Positions 1 to 12,997 of a DNA stretch of 64,000 nucleotides are shown here, in pieces. Made by a program: the position numbers and the translations under genes. The stretch is from the NCBI GenBank assembly GCA_002914805.1, contig JXTB01000035.1:1352866-1416865 (forward strand), written 5' to 3'. Each line of letters starts with the position of its first letter. Position 1 is the stretch's first letter. The notes below the pieces were generated by a model, which was given only the letters and a program-made list of their open reading frames with translations, was not told the DNA's origin and did no database searches. The stretch is from Parasponia andersonii. Its lineage: Eukaryota > Streptophyta > Magnoliopsida > Rosales > Cannabaceae.

Positions 1-394
1 ATAGCTCATTTTCAACTTCCACCCTGTTTTAAAAATTATCACCATTAATCCCCTATTGTTTCCTTTTTGTTTAACTTCCACTTTTGTCAAATAAATGTGA
101 TATGGACATGTATAGCATTGTAGTTCTCACTTAAATTGGAAAAAAGAACAATTAAGACAGAAACAAAACTACATAGCTAAACAAACCACAGAAAATAAGG
201 CCCTTCTAATGGAGAGAATCTATAACTTTCTGTTCTTCTCTGTCAATTTGCTTTACCTTTCCTATTTGTATCTCTTCAAGGGGTGTCCTCCAGCAAAAAA
301 ATAGAGTACATAGATGATAGATTCTGCCCTTACTTTGGATCCAAATGTAGGGCACAAAAATGTAAATAATATGAAAAACTAATCATTGTCATAC
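1..394 (-). other. Intron of the CSI3-like gene, running off the window
   Basis: The intron begins with GTATGA immediately after the CAG codon at 397-395. No continuation of the armadillo protein was recognised in any frame here, so the next exon lies outside the window. Confidence 0.75.
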
Positions 395-3300
395 CTGTGG
401 ATTAGAGGAGTAACTTGCAAGCTTGTCAGAAAGAGCTTCAAGTCCACCAGCCTCCATAAGAATGACTCTGTTCTTTGCATGAAATGAAGCTATTAGAGAT
501 AGCAGCCACAAGGCAACTGTACCCCCCAATACAGTAGCTGGGTCAGGGACATCAAAGTCATCTCCTTCCTGGAATGCAGTTCTTTCCCTGAAACCTTTCG
601 GAGTTCTTATTTCAATTTCCAAAGAGGAGGAGCCAGAAGTTTTCTTCATCATTTCAACTAAAGTGAATATAAGGGATTTTAAATATCCTGACACATCAAG
701 TGCTTCCATACACTGTTGTTTGTACTCCCTTGCAGCACAAATGAGTAATGTAGCTCCTCCGACACTCACTTCTAAACTGGATGAGTTCATTATTCTATTA
801 GCTAGTGAACCAAGGGATCTAGATCTAGCAACCAGTAGATCACCAAGAACAACCGGCTGATCACTGCAAAGCCTTGAAAGAACTTCTATTGCCTTATCCT
901 GCAGTGAAGGAGGCCCCTCAACCAGGCAGTGCACAAGAGGTTCTAAGCTTGAGGGGACTTCTGCAAGGGCAGACCAGGGTGGGTATGTGAAGTTCACACC
1001 TTGTTTTGTCCTAGCCAAAAGTGCTACAACCTCTAAAGCATCAGGAGCATCAGTCCCATCCATATCCATTGAATTTAAGGAATCAACAAGGGCAAGAACA
1101 GCAAATCGACACTGAGCATTTCCTGGGAGCACGTCACCTACTGAAAAATGCATTAATAGTTGATGAAGAGCACGTGATGCATTCTTCCTACCTTCTAAAG
1201 TTCCATCTTCCAATACTCTTGTCAATGCTGAAACAACATCTTCTGTCAAGGATTCGGCAGCAATCTTTGGATCAGATAGAAGATTGGCCAGAGCAGCAAC
1301 TGCAGTTTCAGCAGCATCAATAGAAGAGGTTTTAGCAAGCTTGATTAAAGGCTTGACATCCCCTTCTCCAATATAAGACACCTTGTTTGATGTTTTAGTC
1401 TTTGTTGGACGGGATAGAGCACTTAATGCTCGAGCAGATTGTGTAGCAACAACTTGAATATTGCTGGTCAAAAGCTTCATGCAAGGATTCACGATCTCAT
1501 CAGTTGCAAGACTATCACAGATATCTTGTCTTGTGCTAAATATATCAGCAAGGACGGAAGCTGCATACTCTTGAGTTTCTTCATTTGTTGAATCGAGAAC
1601 TTGGACTAGAGATCTCAACCCTTTGTTCGGTGCAGAACCCTTTTGCACAAGATCCTTGTGTGATGCCCTTATGAGTACATGACCCAACACTCTAATAATA
1701 TGGGCCTTTGAGCTTGGAAAGTCACCAAGGAGCAATGCTAGTAACTGATTGATGGTGGCAGAATCGGCTGTTCTAACAAGCTTAGTGAGCGCCATTGCTG
1801 AGGCCTCTTGTCCTCTTGACCCACCACTTTTCAAGAGCCATAAGAATGCTGGGATTGCACCAGCACTTTCAACACAAGCACGAATATCTTCACTGTGACA
1901 GCATAAGTTCCACAAAACATGTGCGGCATCCTCTTTTGCCTTCTGCGATCCTGTTTCTAGCAACTGTACCAGTGGAGGAATCCCACCTGCAGCTGTGATA
2001 GCCCATTTGCTGTCATCAACGTGGTCAGTTAAGATTGCCAGTAAGTCAACAGCATATTCTTGATGTTGCTCACTTGATAAGCCCAGTAATGATATAAGCA
2101 ATTGAATTCCTTCCCTCTTCCCTATGGCCTCCCAGATGCCAACATCACCACAGCACAAACTTGTCAAATAGAGTATCAGATGCTCTTGCACATCAGTAGA
2201 AGCCATTGTTATAAGTCCAATAAGAACTTTTTTGGCTTCTGCATTACTAAGCCATCTCGAGAGATAATTGTTTCCATATAGACTAGCCATGGCCTCAAGG
2301 ACCCGATCTTGAACCAGCTTATTATGACGAGGCTTGAGTAGCACCACTAGAATATCCTCTACTTGTCTTGCATCAAATGGTTCCTCATCAGTGCCAGATT
2401 TCAGCTCAAAGACCATCAGAGTGTATGCTAGAGCTCCAATAATATCAGAAACTGGAGAGGTCAAAAGAGGGGACTGTGAAAGCTCTCCAAGATATAAAAC
2501 CAGAGAAGACATCCCACCACAAATATTTGCTAAAGCTCGTGTAGCATGCTCCTGTAGGGCCTGACCACACTCCCCTTGCATACACTCTTTAGACGGAGCA
2601 ACTATAGCTCCAATGAGAATCGGAATACCATCTGCATCAACAACAACTTTCTTGGCTCTTGCTGATTTTGAGGTAAGGGCTTCCAAAGCATCAGCAGCAC
2701 TTGCTCGTACAGAAATATTATTTTCCCTGCAAACAAGCTTAAGCAAAGCTTTGACTGCTCCAGAGTCTATTACTTTAGGGATGCTATCACTGAAAGCCAA
2801 CATCAGACGGGCCAAGAGGGAAGCTGCATTAGACTGAGCAGCAGCATTATCAGAAGACAGAAGACCCACAATTATATCCACTCCTCCAGCCTCAAGCGTT
2901 GCTCTCCAATAACCATCCTTGTCAGCACACAGATTTCTCAAAGCCCCAGTTACAAATCCCTCTACCACTTTGTCCTGGTTAGTCTTTGGATTGAGCTGAT
3001 CCCATAAGGTAGGTACAACACCTTCGGTAACAAATATTTTCATACCAACATGATCATCAGAAAGTCCACCAGAGGAGACTTCATAAATAGCCTCTGCGGC
3101 AGCTTTCCTAGCTTCAGTAGATTCAGACTTCAAAAGTGAGAGTAAAGGTGGGATGCACCCTCCGAGAAGTACTTTGAGACGTAAGTCTTCATCTTTGCAC
3201 AAAACACTTAAGGTTGCAGCAACGTTAACTTTAGCCACAGGGGTCCCACTCCTGAGAATGCTGATGAACAACGGCATTGCCTGGGCATGAGAACCAATAA

Positions 3301-3812
3301 GTATCCTTGCATCCTTTCTTGCTCTAGCAATACCTAACAATCGTGCTGTAATAAGTTCTTTCTCATGTGGTGAAGACAAGCTCGCATGCAGTTGCTCAAC
3401 AAACTGAGCAACTGTGGCCATGATAGATTCTGCATCATCCATCTCTGTTGTTCCTTCTAATTCCCTGTATATTATATGTTTATATCAGTAGTCTGATCCT
3501 AGCAATTTAATAAATATATACAAATAATATTAGATTTGCATTTCTGTGAAAGAAACCAAACAGACAAGAATGTTTAAAATTAAGAGATTTATGAAGCAAA
3601 CTTGTGTGGGTTTTCTTGTATTGGTGCATGGCATTTCCATGTTACACGAATTATGTGATTTGTCACTCAACTGCCCAGTAATCAACAATAAAAGAAGCAC
3701 TAAATTTAGAGAGATCAACCAAAGAAAAGGCTCTAGCCACATATACTGACCTAGGCTGAGAAGTAGAGGAGGATACAGGCTCTTGTCGTTTTTGGGAGGG
3801 AGACTTTGACAT
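395..3812 (-). CDS. CSI3: Cellulose synthase-interactive protein, N-terminal half (CSI3-like), partial
   Basis: Two coding exons are visible on the minus strand. The first (3812-3751) starts [13 protein letters not shown] and ends at a GTCAGT donor. A 286-bp intron (3750-3465) ends in TACAG, and the second exon (3464-395) codes about 1,016 residues plus a short lead-in before a GTATGA donor. The reading phase is kept across the intron (62 nt, then an AGG codon completed). The protein is almost wholly armadillo-type helical repeats; recognisable blocks include [34 protein letters not shown] and [17 protein letters not shown]. From family knowledge, CSI proteins are about 2,100 residues, with armadillo repeats and a C-terminal C2 domain, and tether plasma-membrane cellulose synthase complexes to cortical microtubules. 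The MSKSPS start and the stretch around IEIRTPKGF match Arabidopsis CSI3 better than CSI1, from memory. The start was chosen because it restores the CSI3-type N terminus; an internal ATG at 3442 also exists. The C-terminal half lies beyond position 1. The reading frame looks intact. Confidence 0.93.
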
Positions 3813-3849
3813 TTGCACTATACGCCACTATGGATTTTTCCTTGGCCTC

Positions 3850-4931
3850 CTGAAATCAAAATTACCAACAAAGTTCTACTGAATCCATGTAACAACCAAG
3901 AAGAAGAAACACGAATAATAGACAAATAAAACAAACTTTTCTTTATATTAATAAATTTCTAAGATGTCTTCCTTCATCAATAGGACTATATTTATAAGCA
4001 AGAGTCTGCGGAAAATTGAAACAATAATTATTCCCACAATCAAGCTAAAACTATGGTGTGCTAAGTTTAAAATATTTTCTCACCCAAATAGATCAACCCC
4101 ATATTCCCGTTTTCCAGAAATACAAAATTTTCCCTGCATGCTCTCATACCATTACTACCAAATTTATTACTATAATTACTATTTAATTGACATCCATCAA
4201 ATACAAAATTATAATTTACTACCCATACCCGTGATAAAGATTTCCCAAAGCAAACATGAATTATTTTCTAATATAGTGTCATTATAATCACAGCTCGTGA
4301 TTGATACCAAAATCTGCAGGAAAAAGAGATCATTTTGGCCTCAATCATACACCCAATTCATAATTTTCACTGTCGATACTCTTTCCACCNAAAATTACCT
4401 CGCCGGCAATGCAAATGCCGAAGAACTCCCCAAGTTGCCACTACCTTGAAACGCAGCACTTTGGCCCGAGAATCATCATTACCCGAGCTCTTCCACCCCC
4501 AAATTATCCAACAGAGCTGTTTTTGAGTGTTACCAGTGATACAGAGCAAGCTCCCAGTCCCACAATATTGAACAAATTGACCCCACACTCTGAACCATAT
4601 ACAACAATGACAAATCAAACCATGATCAAAACTACAATCAACACTACCAGATCTTCATAAGCATATAATTAAAAGACTCAAAGGTAAACAAATTCCAGTA
4701 CTAATAATGTGATTAATTATAAACTTACTTATTAACTATATAAATAAATATAAATAAATATATGATAAAAATTGAGCACAGGTACGGAGATCAGATCAGA
4801 GCATCGTCATCACAGAAATCTAGGGCAACAGAAACGTCCATTTCTAAAATCTCAAAGAAATTTAAAATTAAAAAAGGAAAAATAAAATATAATAAAATCA
4901 CCGAGGCTCAAAAGCTCCAAAATTCACTCAC
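3850..4931 (-). other. Probable 5' UTR intron of the CSI3-like gene
   Basis: On the minus strand a consensus donor (CA/GTGAGT, 4931) and an acceptor (TTTGATTTCAG, ending 3850) bracket about 1.08 kb of AT-rich, non-coding sequence just before the exon carrying the start codon (3849-3751). A single undetermined base lies at 4390. The acceptor is well supported by position; the donor is inferred from its consensus and from the leader-like sequence beyond it. Short open frames here look like nothing known. Confidence 0.5.
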
Positions 4932-4990
4932 TGAGTGAGAATGAATGAGCAAATGCGAGCTACGCTAATGGTGGCAGAACCCAATGTCTC

Positions 4991-5028
<38 letters not shown>

Positions 5029-5230
5029 TCTGGGTGGGTCTCTCTGTTTCGTGTTCATGTGCAAGTGAGAATATTGCTTCCTTTTTCTTTCTTTCACTCT
5101 CTGTCTTCCCTTCTCTTTTTTCCATTTTCGGCTATTTTTTATTTGTATTAATTTTATTAAATGCAAAGTAAAACTCATCCTCATATAAAATAAATTTTGG
5201 TTTTTTTTTTTATATTTTATTTATATAGAT
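4932..5230 (-). promoter_or_regulatory. Probable leader exon and core promoter of the CSI3-like gene
   Basis: Read on the minus strand, a TATA-like CTATATAAATA lies near 5229-5219. It is followed about 200 nt later by a purine/pyrimidine leader with a (CT) microsatellite and then the candidate donor at 4931. CT-rich leaders are common in plant housekeeping genes. The transcription start is not visible directly; near 5190 is a guess from TATA spacing. Confidence 0.4.
4995..5026. repeat. (GA)n microsatellite in the CSI3 leader
   Basis: About 16 uninterrupted AG/GA dinucleotides, reading as (CT)n in the sense direction of the CSI3-like gene. The short open frames through it are products of the repeat. 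Confidence 0.9.
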
Positions 5231-5237
5231 TTTTCAA

Positions 5238-5238
<1 letters not shown>

Positions 5239-5277
<39 letters not shown>
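5239..5277. repeat. (TA)n microsatellite
   Basis: About 19 TA dinucleotides just upstream of the candidate core promoter. Confidence 0.9.
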
Positions 5278-5280
<3 letters not shown>

Positions 5281-5929
5281 CACGGAGAAAATCAGCGTGT
5301 CATTCGGCCTGAATGTGGAAGAGAGCACAGCCAATCTTATTAGTCAAAAATTTCTAACCATCTCCTTTGGGATTGATGTTTTTCTTGGTTTTTTCTTACT
5401 TTTTTTATTTGCCTCTATTTATTATTCTTCGGATTTTTTTATTTACTAATTTTTATTGCTGTTGTAGACATCGAGCAGTAAATTTTGTTTAAAAACGAAA
5501 ACTTGTCGTTTGACTGATATCATTGCCATATGTTAATATTACTTTGGTTTTTTTTTTTTATTTCTTTTTATTTTTAACTCGGATATCATCACTCGTGAAA
5601 GTTTATCCGTGGAACAGTGCAAGTACATTAAAAGAAAAAAAAAATCGATGTGTACACCTTGATTTACCAATTTCAGATAAATTAATTCTCAAATTTTATT
5701 TTAATGTTTTCTTTTGATAATTAATTTTGTGTTAATGTTTTTGTCCAAACTAAGTAATGAACAAGTTCCATAACAAATTGCACAATTTAATAGTGTCGAT
5801 GCACCTTTCAAAAAAAAAAAAAAACTAGTACTAATGGAAAAATGTAGCATTTCTATTTTAGCCTTCGTAAATGATTGAAATGATTAATAGTTATTATCAT
5901 CTTTTTATTATTAAAATTAACTAATTGGA

Positions 5930-6140
5930 CAATAAGATTATAAATTTATATGAATTTCAAATTTTAGGGTATTAATTTGTAAGAATTTTAATTATCAAGG
6001 TATTAATTTACAGAATTCAAAAATGATAATGTTATTTTGTATAAATTTAAAAATTAGAGTATTATTTTACAAAAATAAAAAAAAATATTATTTTGTATAT
6101 ATTCAAAAATCAGAATTTTCTTTTAAAAAAAATTAAAACT
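5930..6140. repeat. Degenerate short direct repeats
   Basis: Four or five diverged copies of a roughly 45-55-bp AT-rich unit built on a core like TTAGGGTATTAATTTGTA occur in a row. They are too diverged to define a period by eye and no family was recognised. Confidence 0.4.
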
Positions 6141-8374
6141 CAGAATATTTTAATATTATTATCCCGAATATACAATTGATTCATATTTAAATATCATTTG
6201 GAAACAATGAGGCAAAACCACTAAACTAAAATATTGTATAATATATTCAATATTCAACTAAATTCTTCGCTGCTTTAATTAGCCTGACCCAAATAAGGCC
6301 ATTGTCTTAGATATGAATGAACAAAAATTAGGGTGTTCTAACCATTTTGAGATGTAATGAAAAAGTCGTCGATTAAAGCTTCTTCGACTATACATATTTA
6401 TGCGCCTTTATTTCCACCTCACACAACAATTTATTTCATTTAATTGCTCTGTCTATAGACCACAAACTTGCATAGTTGCATTCAGCACGCCAAGACCCAA
6501 AGCCACCACAAAACTTATACTCTATTGGTTAGCATATTTTTTTATATAGAGATTAAAATCTAAAAAAGAAAAATGGGGGGATAAACAATTAAAATAATAA
6601 AAAAGAATGCATATCTGTCAGTAAAGTTTATATTTTTATTAGTTCTCAGAATAAAATATAAAAAATGCATGTGTTGGTGACGTTTTGATGAGAGAAGTGT
6701 GATCTTATCAGTAATATTTATTTAAAAATGAAAATAATCTAGATCTTATAAGGTTAATCACCCATATTGGTCAAGAGAGAGAGAGAAAAAAAAAGTGGAC
6801 CACCCAGTGGAAAATAATCTTGAATGACAACCAATCTGGATGGCACTCACTGTTTGGATGAAATGAAACTTTTTAGATGGATTTTTGTGAGTGCGGAAAT
6901 AATTATAATTTTATTTTTGGTCAGTCCGGAAGAAAAGGATTTGAAAAGACAGGTGTTCTAAGATCCGTCCCTAACAATATTTATAAGTTTGTTTTGTTGG
7001 TGAGGTTCATTTGTTACGTCAGATAACTGTTCCTCCGGATCTGTGCTTATCCCTACAGCATGTGGATGAAGCTCAACTTGGCAGAGACCCTTTTTTTTTT
7101 TTTTCTTTTTTTTTTTTTCTTTGTTGGGTTTTGGGGCTGTTTTATACGTGTTAAAATTATAGCTATGACTAGGATTACATGTGGTAAGAACATAAGAAAC
7201 AATTTATGATTTTTTATAAAAACATCTACGGTTGATATTAATGGAGTTCATATGGCGGATATGCTCAGCACAAATATGGTGTGTAGTGCGGTAGTTTAAG
7301 TCAAAATGAGAAGTAAAACTTATTTCTTGATTGGCGAAAGAAAACACATAAAAGAAATATAAAGTTAATGAATTGGAATAGCATTATGTTTTATTATTTT
7401 CAATAGAAAGTTAATTATGTGTGGTGAGGTGCACCGTGCATGTCAGGCCTCCTTTAAATACCCACTTAACTTTGACAATTCTAAAATACCCAAAAAAAAA
7501 TTGTTAAAGTTTGTCTAAATTATATTATAAAATATAAAAAAAATACCGCACTGCGGTTTGGGCTACTTCAGCAAATAAAGCAGGATTTTGATCATGATAG
7601 ATACTTATAACTTGCTATTGTATGCACAAAAAATCTACATCAATTGCATTGAAAACTATTCCTCAAATGAAACGAAAAATGAATAAAAGCATATATAGTT
7701 CATGATTGCACCATTTCCTACTTTCATGACTCTCCTACTTCAAAATTTTTCGATGTAGCTCTCGAACTTTTGCCAACGATTCAAAGAGGTCCAAAAGTTA
7801 AACTAGGTTAAATTATTGGACATAAATGTTACAGGCTATTGTCCTTTGGAAAGCATTTGAACCTTACTCTATTTGGTTACCAAGTGGATATAAATTTATT
7901 AAACTAATTAAAAAGAGGCTGGAAAAAAAAAAAAGAAAAAAGATCAATTCTTTTTCTTTTTCCTTTTTTTTTTTTTTCAAACCATTTTGTTTATGTTTCC
8001 TTGTACTTTGTTTCATTCTGAGCTGGATTGATGAAATTGTCATTCAATCATTCAGTGCTACTAATGTGTAGAGCACACACACTACATTTCAGTCCAATCT
8101 TTCATTCCTTCTTAAGTCTTTAACAGAATACTACTTTTGGAATGCTGTGAAAAGTTCAGTTACTAAAGTGAGAAATTTCAATGTACAGCGTGTCAAAGTA
8201 AGAAAAGGTGTAAAATTCAGGGGCTAGCCAGCCAGGGATGTCTTTTTTTTTTTTTTTTTTTAACTGATTTATTGTTGTTATGTTTGTATAAGATTATTCT
8301 GTTTTCACGTTACTTTCGTACTCGATGTCCATTGCCTACAAAAATTATCATGGAAAAGTTTATGTCTTTATGAT

Positions 8375-8498
8375 TGCATTGACCAATAATAGCATTTGTT
8401 TTATAGCCAGTTTTTGGAAAATTCAATAAATTACTTGCATTGGCCAATAATAGCATTTGTTTGATAGCCCAGTTTTTGGAAAATTCAATAAATTACTT
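8375..8498. repeat. Tandem duplication, about 62-bp unit
   Basis: Two near-identical units begin TGCATTGRCCAATAATAG and end AATTCAATAAATTACT, differing at only a few bases. The flanks are unrelated, so this is a simple recent local duplication. Confidence 0.85.
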
Positions 8499-8925
8499 TG
8501 AATTATTAGGAAATCTTTAGCCACATTGCTCCCAGTCTAATTAGTTAAGCATTTTCAAAATGTCATAACATGATTGTATTTCTTTTATTTTTATTTTTTT
8601 AATGTGTTTTTTGAAAATACAAGAGAATCACTAGACCAAAATGCCTTTTAAAGACACTTACCGTAATTGCCATTAAAAAGTATTTGTGCCATTTAAAAGC
8701 AGAATAAAGCTGAGATAGTCTTAATTCTCGTTTATATATCTTTTAATGGTGATCACAGGGGAATTACCATTAAAATAATAATTTAACTATTTTCTGGGTT
8801 GTTTTGTTCCAACCACCGTGAGAGTTTTTTTGGATAAATATTTATTTTTTAATATTTACGGTATTAGAACCGTCGTCAATTATCTGTCCTTAATACTGCT
8901 CTTATTATTATTATTTTTTTATAAC

Positions 8926-9054
8926 GGATACATTTGATTTGATTTTTATTATACAAAAACTTATAATTTAACTATTTCTTAAATCTATAGTGGATACATT
9001 TGATTTGATTTTCATTATACAAAACCTTATAATTTAACTATTTCTTAAATCTAT
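8926..9054. repeat. Tandem duplication, about 66-bp unit
   Basis: Two units run from GGATACATTTGATTTGAT to TTTCTTAAATCTAT, with very few differences. Confidence 0.85.
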
Positions 9055-12000
9055 CTCATGACAGAATGGAAAAATTAACGAAAAATGGTAAAATTACTCT
9101 TAATGAACAATAATTTTATATTATGTTTAATAATAACCAATTCTACTTTCAAAGTAATTTTTATTTATTTTTCAAATGATTTAATAAGTAACGTAACACG
9201 TTCCAAATAACTATTCATATATTTAAAACAAAGCTAAAATGTACTATAAATATTTCTTAGAAAAAAAATGTAATATAAACCTAAATATCCTATTTATTCG
9301 GTTGACATGAGAATGATAGATTCGATAGATAGTTAAATTGCAAGATTTTGTGTAAGAAAAACTCATTTCTAATATTTCTCTCATAAAATATATGGGTACT
9401 TTCAATAAATATCATAATATTTACCTATTCAAAGTACTTTGATTTAGATCAGTCGATAGTAATCGATGATGATCAAATGACTATAATCGATTACAATGTG
9501 TTGTATAAAAGTTTTTATTATGTTTATTATTAAAGTTATATATGATATTGTGTTTGATTTTTTTCTCCAATCTTATTACATTATTGGATTCCTTCCTAAT
9601 AGTCTAATTCTCAATTTAATTTCTCAATATCTCATTAATTTTGATTCCCCATTAGTTGTTATTTTTCTTTTATATTACTTTTATTTTTCTCTGATAGGCT
9701 TTTCTATTACTTCTATTTTGTTTATGTTAGTGGACCCCTTGTTTTTAAGGTATATGGTAGATGACGATTAACTTCTCTAGGTTGTTCAGAAAAAATATTT
9801 ATCTCATATTAAACTTGATAATTGAAATGCAAAAAAAAAAAAAAAGAAAAAGAAAACAATGGTAATTACATTATAAAAAAAAATCTAAAAACTCACTCAT
9901 TACACGAATTGAAATTGGAGTGGAAGTAGTTAAGATTCCTTATATAAACTGGAATGAGAATGGAAGTAGATAAATTTAATCTAATATTGCAAATCATTTT
10001 CAAATTGGTCAAATATATCCACTGATGAAACATAGAAAAAAAATTGCTCATTTAGAACTCACCTATATCATTTTATGACATTTTTGCTTCAAGTATAGAT
10101 AAGCACTAGATCTAAACCAGGCAAAAATCTGTTTCCCCAGAAGAGAAGATTTCTGTACGTTTACAGATGATAAATGGACATATTCGGAATCTTCCAGGCT
10201 AAGGTGGCTAATTTAATCAATTGATGCGATATGCATCAAACCAAACATGGCCTTAAATCACTTGAAAAGGCTGTTCCCTCATTGAACAGCAAGACGTGGC
10301 CCGCATAGCCTGAAGGACTGAAGGGCCAAGACAAAAGATCATGTATGGGCGAAAACAAGACAAAGCATATTATTTCCCTAAAATTTGAATTACGAAATTA
10401 AAATTGCAAAAATAAACAAATGGACAAGTGGGGGAGTCCTTAGTTCGTGTCAGGAATTGATATGCGGACATAAAGATTTAACTTTGAAGAGTTCCTTGGC
10501 TACTTTAACTCTGCCATATAATATACCCTCAAAAAAAAAAAAAAAAAAATCTCTGCCATATAATAGAATGTGAAGCTAAACAAATTCAACTTACGCTCTA
10601 CCAACTTTTCCATAGCTTGCACAATTTTTTTATTATTATTGATTTTATATATTAACATTAGACAATATTGGTTTGGGCGGGCTAGTCTATCTTAATAGAC
10701 GATCATAATATGTGAGTAATTAGTTTGTCAATATTTATCGTTATTTTAGCTGTACATGCTGCATTGGTGCTGTCCTAATAAGAACCTTTTTAGTTATTTT
10801 TTGTATTTTAAAGAGTCCTAATAAGGACTAGAAACTTGGTAGTATCATAGATAAAACTTGCAACTTTGCCAAGCCTCGGATTCTCTCCAAAACTGGGTTT
10901 GAATTTTGTTAAAAAAAAGAAAGAAAGCAAAATCAATGAGCCAAATATTATGACTAAGCTAGACCTTTGGAGTGATCGAGTTAAACCAAATGTGTCTTTT
11001 GACAATATATTTGACTTAAAGACTTTAGGAAAACCAATTTCAGAGCGGGTAAAAAATCTTTGGAATTACTGTCTGCCTTAACAACTTATATATCACACAT
11101 ATATATAGAAGTTTTCAATAATTTTTTTTATCTATTTATAAGTATTTATTTTTAGCCGTTAAATCATAATTTAACTATTATTATAATTTAGATAGTTAGA
11201 AAAAAAAATAAAAAAAATTATTATTTAATATTTTTCTCTCTCAAATTTTAACCAGACGTATATAATAAATTTTAATTAGATAAAATAATACATAAATAAA
11301 AAAAATATCTATTTGATTGGTGCCTGCGTGTGTATATATATATATATATATATATTATCAAGTTAATAATGAAAATATATAAATCAAAGTCGACTTTGGC
11401 CAGGCCACACCTAGCCCTTACAAGCAAATGCCTCTTACAAGCAAATGCCTTACCTTGACGCCAAACATTTAACACTTTTTACATTTGTATGATATACCCA
11501 CACGCTGAAATGGTTAGTTGTTGATTTATCTTCTAGCCCCAACAAAAATGGGGAGGGAATGAAATGATCTTATATTGCAATGTAAGATTGATGCATCCCA
11601 CCATATATACCTCTAATTAGTAGCACCATGTAATGTATTGTTGCCATGTCGGTGATTTGAGTGAGTCGAGACAAAAAGAGGAGTAAATCTTGATGGGATG
11701 GTCCAACTATATGTGGCCCACTGGACCATTGACCCAACACATGCGTATGTAAGCCTAGGTCTGTGATAGTTCAAATTTGCGTCCGCACGTATTTGCGTAG
11801 TCGCCTCAAATTACTGATCGAGGATGTAACTACATTCAATTTCAATTTCCTCCTACAAACTATGGAAGAAAACGATATCTTGAATCCATCCACAATTATT
11901 TTCAATGCATTAATCAATGAGGCCTTTTGACTAAAATTTTGAATAGAAGATAAAAGAAAAGAGTACTGCTGATATAATTCTCTTTTTATATTATCGTGTG

Positions 12001-12538
12001 ATCTTAAATCTACATCATTGGTCAATATCAGGAAAGAGAAGTCAACATTCGAGTTAAATACATTAGGTCGTATGTGTGCTTTTATGATTGAAGTGCGACA
12101 TTTTTTGAATAAATAAAGTGTGACCAACATAAATAAAAAACTAGATCAAACTTCTTTAACTGAGTAATCTACAAAAAAAGAAAACAAATTTCTGAGTAGA
12201 GAACATGCAATCCATTTATTATATTTCCCAATTTTTGTATAGTTACCCAAAATTGTATTTTCTAATTAAATACTTTCCCGTTTTTACAATTAAAAAATAT
12301 TGAACTACCTTCACCTATATAAAAAATGTTCAGTGTGATATCCTCAATTCTAAGTGACACCCAGTTCCTCACATAAGTGAAAAGCCAATAATTACATGAT
12401 TGCATAATATTTTCTTTTATATATATATTAATGCATTTTGGGTGTATAATTTTGGGTATTTGTTTTAGTATATAGGTTATTTTTATAATCCTTGTCTATG
12501 GTAATTTTGTAGTGAAATTACTCATCGGTACTAATTTG

Positions 12539-12997
12539 ATGTGTCTTAAGTTAATTTGATAACATTATAAATTGTTTATTACCACCTACTAGACTTATTT
12601 AATTTTGGTAGCATGATTAAAATTTGTTATTTCATGAAATATAAAAATTATATATAGCTATCTCAATCGATAGATATAATTTTGTTTTATTTTACTTATA
12701 GTGACAATTTCTAAGTATCCTATTTCATTTTAATAATTTTGAGCCAACTAATATTAAGTAGATNATGTGTCTTAAGTTAATTTGATAACATTTTAAATTG
12801 TTTATTACCACCCACTAGAATTATTTAATTTTGTTAGCATGATTAAAATTTGTCATTTCATGATATATAAAAATTATATATATTTAGCTAGCTATCTCAA
12901 TTGATAGATATAATTTTCTTTTATTTTACTTATAGTGACAATTTCTAAGTATCCTATTTCATTTTAATAATTTTTAGCCAACTAATATTAAGTAGAT
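12539..12997. repeat. Direct duplication of about 225 bp separated by a single N
   Basis: The segment starting ATGTGTCTTAAGTTAATTTG (12,539-12,763) is repeated at 12,765-12,997 with few differences, and the only base between them is the N at 12,764. This could be a real tandem duplication in the LTR or an assembly join of two overlapping contigs. Confidence 0.85.

Larger units (their letters stand above)
5280..11986. other. Gene-poor intergenic stretch
   Basis: AT-rich with many poly-A and poly-T runs (for example 7,090-7,122) and no open frame that resembles a known protein. The open frames at 7,826-8,071 and 9,496-9,771 are low-complexity hydrophobic translations of T-rich DNA. Around 10,840-11,080 both strands stay open for about 65-70 codons, but neither translation was recognised. 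The local repeats listed separately are the only structure seen. Confidence 0.6.

Noticed and set aside
663-2837. Several plus-strand open frames of 65-100 codons opposite the CSI3-like exon
   Set aside because: They are antisense shadows of a long conserved coding exon and resemble no known protein.
8628-8720. CACTAGACCAAAATGCC as a possible CACTA transposon terminus
   Set aside because: No matching inverted terminus or 3-bp target duplication was found nearby.
9496-9771. 91-codon hydrophobic open frame resembling a small membrane protein
   Set aside because: It is T-rich DNA with phenylalanine/isoleucine/leucine bias from composition alone; no promoter or homologue was recognised.
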